From NCBI GenBank assembly GCA_023431725.1, contig JAEYVN010000366.1, positions 1 to 10,432 of the forward strand: 10,432 nucleotides of DNA, in the 5' to 3' direction. Shown in pieces: positions 1 to 5,215 of the stretch (within the stretch, counting starts at the first letter, position 1; every line of letters begins with the position of its first letter). The notes beneath the pieces were generated by a model. It searched no databases. It saw only the letters and a program-made list of their open reading frames with translations, and was not told where the DNA came from. The position numbers and the translations under genes are program-made. The stretch is from Pseudomonadota bacterium (GTDB lineage: Bacteria; Pseudomonadota; Alphaproteobacteria; Rhizobiales; Xanthobacteraceae).

Positions 1-270
1 ACCCTCGCCTCGCATGACGAGGAGCTGGCCAATGTGTTTGCCGGGCGAACCGGACAATTCATGGCCGACCGATTCAACGCCGGCAGCTGGACCACACTCC
101 AGACCGGAGCGCCGGCGCTGACCAATGCCATCGCCGCCATCGATTGCCGCGTGCTCGAGATGAAATCGGTCGCGACCCACGACATCTATTTCGGCGAAGT
201 CGCAGCCATCAGGCTCACCGATGCCGACAAGGCGCTGGTGTATCACGCCCGGGCTTACAAGCACGTGTAG
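1..270 (+). CDS. Flavin reductase domain protein, C-terminal part (5' end outside window)
   Basis: This open frame enters from the left edge and ends at a TAG, giving the last 89 residues. An in-frame GTG at 34 exists, but the frame is open and looks homologous back to base 1 (residues TLASHDEELANVFAGRTG), so it is a truncated gene and not a small one. The pattern FAGRTGQFMADRF, then a Trp, then GAPALTNAIAAIDCRV, then THDIYFGEV is typical of the C-terminal half of the flavin reductase family (HpaC / PheA2-like). These FMN-binding split-barrel proteins use NAD(P)H to make free reduced flavin for a partner monooxygenase. No partner oxygenase is visible here. The gene points towards the minus-strand operon and ends 11 nt before a GC hairpin. 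It need not share a pathway with the operon. Family assignment is fairly sure; the partner is unknown. Confidence 0.82.
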   Translation, partial: TLASHDEELANVFAGRTGQFMADRFNAGSWTTLQTGAPALTNAIAAIDCRVLEMKSVATHDIYFGEVAAIRLTDADKALVYHARAYKHV

Positions 271-281
271 CGTTTGTCGTC

Positions 282-297
282 CCCCGCGAAAGCGGGG
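282..297. terminator. GC hairpin after the flavin reductase gene
   Basis: A perfect inverted repeat CCCCGC-GAAA-GCGGGG with a 6-bp stem and a GNRA-like GAAA loop (on the + strand) starts 11 nt after the flavin reductase stop codon. No T-tract follows, so it is not a classical intrinsic terminator. It may still act as a transcription or exonuclease barrier. Its sequence is nearly the reverse complement of the second hairpin at 322-341, so the two belong to one repeat unit. Confidence 0.5.
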
Positions 298-321
298 ACC
301 CAACCGTCACGTTGAGTATGT

Positions 322-341
322 GCCCCCGCCTTCGCGGGGGC
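322..341. terminator. GC hairpin after the IolD-like gene, likely operon end
   Basis: A perfect 8-bp stem GCCCCCGC / GCGGGGGC closes a 4-nt loop. On the minus strand it begins 9 nt after the TGA of the ThDP enzyme gene, which is the last gene of the minus-strand set. There is no U-rich tail, so termination strength is uncertain. Its position between two converging genes suggests a two-way barrier. Confidence 0.5.
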
Positions 342-350
342 GGCATCACG

Positions 351-2237
351 TCAAATATCCTGCTCGATCCATTCGCGCTGAACATCGGCGCACCAGTTGC
401 CGACGTTCCATTGGCCCCATGCGCCAAGCCCCGCCAGGTCGTCGGGCCCCGCATAGACCGGCACATGCAGCACGGACAGGCCGTCATGCGCATGCGCCAA
501 CGCCAATGCCGCGCGCAATTCGTCGGCGTCATAGCCACCGAACAATGCGCAAACGCCCTTCACCGACACCGCAAGCTGCACATAATCCACCGGCACGGAA
601 TCGTTGGTACGGAATTCGCGGCCGTATTGCGCAAGCTGCAGGCCGGTGATTGCCGCCATCCGACGATTGTCGAAGATCACGATCATGCCGCGCACACCGT
701 GCTCGACGGCATCGATCAATGCCTGCGGGTTCATCATGAACGACCCATCGCCGGTAAAGGCGATGCTGTAACGCGGCTTTTCCGCGGCACCCGATGCCAG
801 AAGCGCGCTGGTTGCAAAGCCCATATAGGACGCGCCCGACTCGGTGAAGGTGTCACCCGTACGGTCATCCTCGACAATCTGGAAACCATTCGCCTGCACG
901 TCGCCCGCATCGAAGAACTTGGCGGCATCGACACTCTTGGCAAAATCGGCGACGACCTTGATGGCCGCCGGCTGATACAGCACGGGCCGCTGCCATACAG
1001 CGTCCTGCACGGGCTTCGCATCAAAACGGGCCTGCTTGAATGCCACCCATTCCGTCTTCTTCTCGGCGCAGGCTTGCAGCCATGCCGACTTGTTGGCCGC
1101 TGCATTCTTCAGATGCGCGCATAGCCCTTCGATCACCGCGCTGATGTCGCCGGCCAGCGCTGTCGTGTTGTTGTAATGAAGCACATCGGCGAGATCGCCG
1201 TTGATATTGATGACATGCTTTGCGGCCTTGTAGCCGATGCCGGAGCAATCGGCCTGGCACACCCCGCGCGATCCGATGACGATGACAAGCTCGGCATTGG
1301 CCATGGCGAAGTTGCCGCTGATCGAGCCCTTCGATCCGCCGACATGCATGTTCTGCGGATGCGCATCCGGCAGCACGCCGGTCGAGCCCGGCGACAGCAC
1401 CACGGCCGCACCGGCGGCCTCCGCCAGTTTGCGCACGGCCGCATCATGGCCGCGCGTGCCGCCACCGGCCTTGATCGCAACGCTCCGAGCCGCAGCGATT
1501 TGACGCGCTGCTTCAGCGTATGCCGTGTCGTGTACAGGCGCGAGCGTTGGCAGGTCGGGACGATCCGGCAAGGCTGCAAGATTGACGGTCATCTGCTGCG
1601 GCTGCGTATTCAACGGCAGCAGCAGATAGAAGGGGCCTGCGCGATAGGGATGATTGACGGCAAGCGAGCCGCGGCGCAACGCATCGCGCAAGGCTTCCGG
1701 CGTGTGCAGCACATAGGAGCCGCCCATCAGCGCCGTCATCCGGCCGAACAATCCCTGCTCCTCCTTCGGCACCTGCTGCATGTTGTAGCCTTCGCCGAAC
1801 GTCGTTTCGTCACCATAGATGTGATAGACGCCGACACCGTTCGATGCCGCGGCCAGCGAACCGGCGAACGCCTGCAACGCGCCCGGTCCGATCGATGTCA
1901 CGACCGCGGGGATTTCCCCGTATTGCCAGCGCAGCGCTGTCGCCGCATGCGCCATTTCCACTTCGTTGCGGCAATTGAAGGTGCGCGTGACACCTTCCTC
2001 CTCGTAGATCCGCAGCACATCGCCGAGGTCGGTCGAGCCATGGCCGAAGATCGCGAAATATTTGCGGACCCCCTGCTTGAGCAGACCGAGCACGAGCGCT
2101 TCCGACAGCGTGGCCTCGACGAGCTTCGGCAGTGCGTCGCTTTCGATGGCCCTGGCAAGCGAACCCGCGGCGTGAATGGCGCGCGCACGGGCGCGCATGG
2201 CATCGCGTTGATCGCCTTCGGATGGTCGTGTCAGCAT
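351..2237 (-). CDS. ThDP-dependent enzyme of the acetolactate synthase superfamily, IolD-like
   Basis: A 628-residue thiamine-diphosphate enzyme. The Pyr domain lies at about 40-210 with IFGHGSTDLGDVL (63-75) and RNEVEMAHAATA (90-101), where Glu92 sits at the place of the cofactor-activating glutamate, followed by SIGPGA (115-120). A central domain follows at about 240-375. The PP domain at about 420-600 carries ESGASYMGF (466-474) and the ThDP/Mg motif GDGSF (496-500) with Asn524. The FGHG, RNE and SIGPG blocks and the length near 630-640 match IolD, which opens trihydroxycyclohexane-1,2-dione in inositol catabolism, better than acetolactate synthase. No other inositol genes are present, so the substrate probably differs; a cyclic 1,2-dione or other C-C bond next to a carbonyl is a reasonable guess. 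The ATG is supported by AGGA 7 nt upstream. It is the last gene of the set, 64 nt after the solute receptor. Confidence 0.85.
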   Translation of the reverse strand: MLTRPSEGDQRDAMRARARAIHAAGSLARAIESDALPKLVEATLSEALVLGLLKQGVRKYFAIFGHGSTDLGDVLRIYEEEGVTRTFNCRNEVEMAHAATALRWQYGEIPAVVTSIGPGALQAFAGSLAAASNGVGVYHIYGDETTFGEGYNMQQVPKEEQGLFGRMTALMGGSYVLHTPEALRDALRRGSLAVNHPYRAGPFYLLLPLNTQPQQMTVNLAALPDRPDLPTLAPVHDTAYAEAARQIAAARSVAIKAGGGTRGHDAAVRKLAEAAGAAVVLSPGSTGVLPDAHPQNMHVGGSKGSISGNFAMANAELVIVIGSRGVCQADCSGIGYKAAKHVININGDLADVLHYNNTTALAGDISAVIEGLCAHLKNAAANKSAWLQACAEKKTEWVAFKQARFDAKPVQDAVWQRPVLYQPAAIKVVADFAKSVDAAKFFDAGDVQANGFQIVEDDRTGDTFTESGASYMGFATSALLASGAAEKPRYSIAFTGDGSFMMNPQALIDAVEHGVRGMIVIFDNRRMAAITGLQLAQYGREFRTNDSVPVDYVQLAVSVKGVCALFGGYDADELRAALALAHAHDGLSVLHVPVYAGPDDLAGLGAWGQWNVGNWCADVQREWIEQDI

Positions 2238-2244
2238 TGTGTCG

Positions 2245-2248
2245 TCCT
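2245..2248 (-). promoter_or_regulatory. Ribosome binding site of the IolD-like gene
   Basis: AGGA lies 7 nt before the ATG at 2237, outside the strong hairpin at 2263-2290. It supports this start over later in-frame ATGs and shows that the gene can be translated independently. Confidence 0.6.
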
Positions 2249-2262
2249 ATAGTTCTCTCTGA

Positions 2263-2290
2263 CTCCCTCCCCCTTGAAAGGGGGAGGGAG
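2263..2290 (-). repeat. Perfect purine/pyrimidine hairpin between receptor and IolD-like gene
   Basis: On the minus strand this reads CTCCCTCCCCCT, a TTCA loop, then AGGGGGAGGGAG: a perfect 12-bp stem. It begins 11 nt after the receptor stop codon and ends 25 nt before the next start codon. No T-tract follows in the direction of transcription, so a processing, mRNA-stabilising or partial attenuation role is more likely than full termination. The 3' arm is rich in Shine-Dalgarno-like purines that the stem hides. A similar, less perfect hairpin precedes the FAD subunit gene. Confidence 0.6.
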
Positions 2291-2301
2291 AAAAATAAAC
2301 A

Positions 2302-3288
2302 CTATTTCTTCGCAGCAGCCGGCGGGGCCGCATCCTGCAGGATCGGCTTCCAGCGCGAGATTTCAGCCTTCACCAGCTTCTCGAAGCTTTCCGGCGTCCG
2401 CTCGGACTTCTTCGGCACCGAACCGCCAAGATCGTTCAGGCGCTTGATCACCGTCGGATCGTCGAGCGCCTTGTCGAGCGCAGCAGCGAGCTTGTTGATG
2501 GCCTCCTTCGGCGTGCCTTTCGGCGCGAAGATGCCGGACCAGACGCTCATCTGGAAGTTCACGCCGCCATCCTTGGAAGACGGCACTGTCGGCAGGGCTG
2601 CGAGCTTGTCCGTTGCCGACACGCCATAAGCCTTGATGCCGCCGGCCCGAACCTGCTCGGCGACACTCACGGCCTGTTCGCAGAAGAAATCGACATGGCC
2701 GCCGATCAGATCATTCATCGCCGGCCCCGTACCGCGATAAGCGACCTGAGCCGGCTTGGTACCGGCCTCAGTGTTGAACAACAGACAGGCCATGTGCGAT
2801 GACGAGCCGACACCGCCATGCGCCTGCCGCACCTTGTCGCCATTGGCCTTCAGATAGGCGACGAATTCCTTCATCGAATTGGCCGGGAAATCCTTGCGCG
2901 CCACCACGACAGCCGGAGCGTCCGCCGTGATGCCGATCGGAATGAAATCGCGCTCCGAATCGTAGCGGATATTCGGCGTCAGAACCGGTGCGGCGACATG
3001 CGAGCCCATGCTGCCGGCGAGAAGCGTGTATCCGTCCGGATCAGCCGTGGCCACGCGGCCGCTGCCGAGCGTGCCACCGGCACCACCGACATTCTCGATC
3101 ACCATGGATTGGCCGAGATGCCGCGACATGCCGTCGGTGACGATACGGGCGACGACATCGCTTGGCCCACCGGCTGGAAATGGAACCACCACCGTGACCG
3201 GACGGGATGGATAGGATTGCGCCTGCGCAGCGACAGGCAACACAGCAACAGCAGTTAGAATGGCAACGAACGCGTTTATTCTTTTCAT
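2302..3288 (-). CDS. Bug/TctC-family periplasmic solute-binding protein
   Basis: A 328-residue extracytoplasmic solute receptor of the tripartite tricarboxylate transporter type. Residues 1-23 form a signal peptide (MKR, a hydrophobic core, AQA cleavage site) and the mature protein starts QSYPSRPVTVVVPFPAGG, the hallmark opening of Bug proteins. Later blocks include GGAGGTLGSGRVATADPDGYTL, a YRGTGPAMNDLIGGHVDFF segment, and GIFAPKGTPKEAINKL. These receptors bind small carboxylates or related anions in the periplasm and pass them to TctA/TctB membrane proteins. No tctA or tctB is in this window, so the membrane partner must lie elsewhere, or the receptor serves sensing. The ATG follows a strong GGGAGGAA at 6 nt. 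It sits 47 nt after the MBL gene, in the same operon, which suggests that the pathway substrate is an organic acid. Family call is very secure; the ligand is unknown. Confidence 0.93.
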   Translation of the reverse strand: MKRINAFVAILTAVAVLPVAAQAQSYPSRPVTVVVPFPAGGPSDVVARIVTDGMSRHLGQSMVIENVGGAGGTLGSGRVATADPDGYTLLAGSMGSHVAAPVLTPNIRYDSERDFIPIGITADAPAVVVARKDFPANSMKEFVAYLKANGDKVRQAHGGVGSSSHMACLLFNTEAGTKPAQVAYRGTGPAMNDLIGGHVDFFCEQAVSVAEQVRAGGIKAYGVSATDKLAALPTVPSSKDGGVNFQMSVWSGIFAPKGTPKEAINKLAAALDKALDDPTVIKRLNDLGGSVPKKSERTPESFEKLVKAEISRWKPILQDAAPPAAAKK

Positions 3289-3335
3289 CGTGTTCCTCCC
3301 AATTGGTATTGATTGTTATCGTGTGGCTTCGATCC

Positions 3336-4184
3336 TCAAATTGTTAACTCACTACCAATGACGCCCCGATCGACCAGGTCGTCAAAACTCTTGCCGTCAT
3401 GCGTGACGATGATTTCAAGCGAGGGCTCGCGCTGCGTCAGGCCGTTCAGCCAGGCGAGTTGCGCCAGCACTGTGGGCACATCTTCCTTCACCCAGGGCGC
3501 AGCTTTGCCTTTCACCGCACGGATATTGTCCATGTTCCAGGCGGCATCGACGGAATGCAGGATTTCCCGGCCTGATTGCAGCTTGAGAAAGATCATCTGC
3601 ATGTCAGGGCTGTGCCCGGCGGCCTTGATCAGCACAAGACCGGGCGCGAGCGGAAGATAACGGCGATAATCCAGCGCGATGAATTGCGCCGCCTGACGGT
3701 CGTCAATTTTCAGATGCGGCCGATGCGGGTTGTTCATCATCAGCGACAGCGTGTCAGGCGTAGCGATCGTCTTGCGGGCAAGCGCATCGGAATTGTCGGC
3801 CGTGACGACGCCGCCGACATGATCCGCGTGATAATGGGTCAGCACAATCATGCGCGCGCTATCGAGCGCGCTTTTCAATCGCCGGAAAGCGGCGTTGTCG
3901 TATGGCTCGCCTTCGCCGAAAGAATCATGCGTTGCCTTGTCCATACCGGCATCGAGCATCACGGTACTGTCGGCATACACCAGCTGATACGCGGTGCGGG
4001 GCATCGACACCGGCGTCTCATCGCCGCCGTCAATGACGAACTTGCGCGGCCGGATAGACGCGGCAAACTTGACGCCGTTCAAGGCGACCGGCAATGGCCC
4101 CGGCATGACATGCGCAAGCGCGCGCAATTCGGTGAGATCCACGTCGAACACGGCTTCGCTCTGTGTTGGAACCGTGTCGAGCAT
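3336..4184 (-). CDS. Metallo-beta-lactamase-fold hydrolase
   Basis: A 282-residue MBL-fold protein. The metal-binding signature THYHADHVGG is at 116-125 (His117, His119, Asp121, His122). His191 in AAGHSPDMQ, Asp213 in HSVDAAWNMDN and His262 in VTHDGKSFD complete the expected two-metal set. The strand pattern and HSVDA segment resemble the lactonase/glyoxalase-II side of the family more than true beta-lactamases. No signal peptide is seen, so it is probably cytoplasmic. The ATG begins 5 nt after the stop codon of the molybdopterin C-subunit gene and has only a weak Shine-Dalgarno, which suggests translational coupling. In context it may hydrolyse a lactone, ester or thioester intermediate; that is inference. 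The residues about 5-60 upstream of the catalytic fold are longer than in minimal MBL proteins. Confidence 0.87.
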   Translation of the reverse strand: MLDTVPTQSEAVFDVDLTELRALAHVMPGPLPVALNGVKFAASIRPRKFVIDGGDETPVSMPRTAYQLVYADSTVMLDAGMDKATHDSFGEGEPYDNAAFRRLKSALDSARMIVLTHYHADHVGGVVTADNSDALARKTIATPDTLSLMMNNPHRPHLKIDDRQAAQFIALDYRRYLPLAPGLVLIKAAGHSPDMQMIFLKLQSGREILHSVDAAWNMDNIRAVKGKAAPWVKEDVPTVLAQLAWLNGLTQREPSLEIIVTHDGKSFDDLVDRGVIGSELTI

Positions 4185-4189
4185 GCTGT

Positions 4190-5215
4190 TTATTCCGCCG
4201 CTTCGACGTGCTGGCGCTGCTCGCGTTCGCCCCGCTCCTTGTCACGCAGCAATTCGCGCACTTTCTCGGGACTGGCCGGCAGCGACGTGACACGCACACC
4301 CACCGCGTCATAGATCGCGTTCATGATGGCGGGGATGGTCGGCACCATCGCCGGCTCGCCAATCCCTTTCACGCCCAGTGGGCCGATCGGATCGGGATCC
4401 TCGACAATCACCGATGTCACATGCGGCACATCGAGCGATGTCGGCAGAATGTATTTGGCAAAACCCGGCGTCGTGGTGTGGCCGTCCTTGAGCTTGTAGT
4501 CTTCCATCAGCGCCTGGCCGACTGCCTGCACGATACCGCCTTCGATCTGGCCCTCGACCCCTTTCGGGTTGACGGCGCGGCCGACATCATGCGCGGCCCA
4601 GATGCCCAGCACCTGAACTTCACCGGTCATTGTATCGACTTCGACCTCAGCCACCTGACAGCCGAACACATAGGCCTGCCATGGACGGCCGGCGCCATCG
4701 ACCGGATGCAGGCCCGTGGTATCGGTGCCGAATGTCGCCGAGCCGAGCGGCACAACGCCACGGCCCTTGGCGATATGCACGGCCTTGTCCATTGTCGTGC
4801 GATGGTTCGTGCCTTCCGCCCAGATCTCGCCGGATGCAGCCGCGATGGTGTCGGCCGGAACACCCCATTCCTTGGCCATCACGGCGGCCAGCTTGCCGAA
4901 GGCTTCGCGCGAAGCGAGCGCCACGACATTGCCGATCATGTAGGTCTGGCGCGTCGCGCCGGCATGTGCCGCTTCCGGCGAACGCGCGGTGTCGTTATCG
5001 CCAATGGTGACATCCTGCGGGCGCACGCCTAGCTCTTCCGCAGCGATCTGCGCCAGCACGGTCAGAATGCCTTCGCCGATTTCGGTGACGCCGGTCACGA
5101 CCTTTGCCGTGCCGCCATCGTCGATCTCGACCCAGGCTCCGGATCGATCCACCGTCGCGGTGCGGGCGATCCCGTACCAGCAACCCGCCATGCCACGTCC
5201 GCGTTTGCGTGCCAT
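4190..5215 (-). CDS. Molybdenum hydroxylase, separate C-terminal molybdopterin domain subunit
   Basis: A 341-residue protein equal to the second molybdopterin-binding domain of xanthine-oxidase-family large subunits. Visible blocks are RGRGMAGCWYGI (6-16), TEIGEGILTVLAQIAAEELG (44-63), GATRQTY (86-92), AAHDVGRAVNPKGVEGQIEGGIVQAVGQAL (207-236) and GVKGIGEPAMVPTIPAIMNAI (281-301). Glu287 matches the catalytic base glutamate in the GxGE motif. The usual GQG of the first block reads GEG here. It cannot work alone, because it lacks the first molybdopterin domain, which the upstream gene supplies. Its ATG overlaps the upstream TAA (TAATG), with GGAGG 10 nt before. The open frame extends 18 codons further upstream, but those residues have no family match. 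The tail (KVRELLRDKERGEREQ) is highly charged and ends in Ala-Ala-Glu. Function as half of a split subunit is strongly supported; the substrate is unknown. Confidence 0.88.
   Translation of the reverse strand: MARKRGRGMAGCWYGIARTATVDRSGAWVEIDDGGTAKVVTGVTEIGEGILTVLAQIAAEELGVRPQDVTIGDNDTARSPEAAHAGATRQTYMIGNVVALASREAFGKLAAVMAKEWGVPADTIAAASGEIWAEGTNHRTTMDKAVHIAKGRGVVPLGSATFGTDTTGLHPVDGAGRPWQAYVFGCQVAEVEVDTMTGEVQVLGIWAAHDVGRAVNPKGVEGQIEGGIVQAVGQALMEDYKLKDGHTTTPGFAKYILPTSLDVPHVTSVIVEDPDPIGPLGVKGIGEPAMVPTIPAIMNAIYDAVGVRVTSLPASPEKVRELLRDKERGEREQRQHVEAAE

Larger units (their letters stand above)
276..346. repeat. Inverted pair of GC-rich palindromes (REP-like intergenic element)
   Basis: The two hairpins form the arms of a larger inverted repeat: CCCCCGCGAAAGCGGGG in the left arm matches the reverse complement of the right arm at 16 of 17 bases. 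The motif of a palindrome with CCCCGCGAAAGCGGGG core is, from memory, a common dispersed intergenic element in Bradyrhizobium and Rhodopseudomonas genomes. Copy number in this genome cannot be judged from one window. Confidence 0.55.

Noticed and set aside
144..1124. 326-codon open frame on the + strand
   Set aside because: It overlaps the flavin reductase end out of frame, crosses the hairpins, and is then antisense to the ThDP enzyme. Not a real gene.
1176..2252. 358-codon open frame on the + strand
   Set aside because: Antisense to the ThDP enzyme; Arg/His-rich shadow without family features.
2332..2343. 12-bp perfect palindrome ATCCTGCAGGAT
   Set aside because: It lies within the receptor coding sequence, is explained by ordinary codons, and has no partner site.
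3289..3335. Internal promoter before the solute receptor (TTGAGG plus downstream AT-rich bases)
   Set aside because: No -10 match better than three of six at an acceptable spacing; the gap is short and the genes read as one unit.
4163..5032. 289-codon open frame on the + strand
   Set aside because: Antisense to the C-terminal molybdopterin subunit and crosses the gene boundary at 4184-4192; no recognisable domain.
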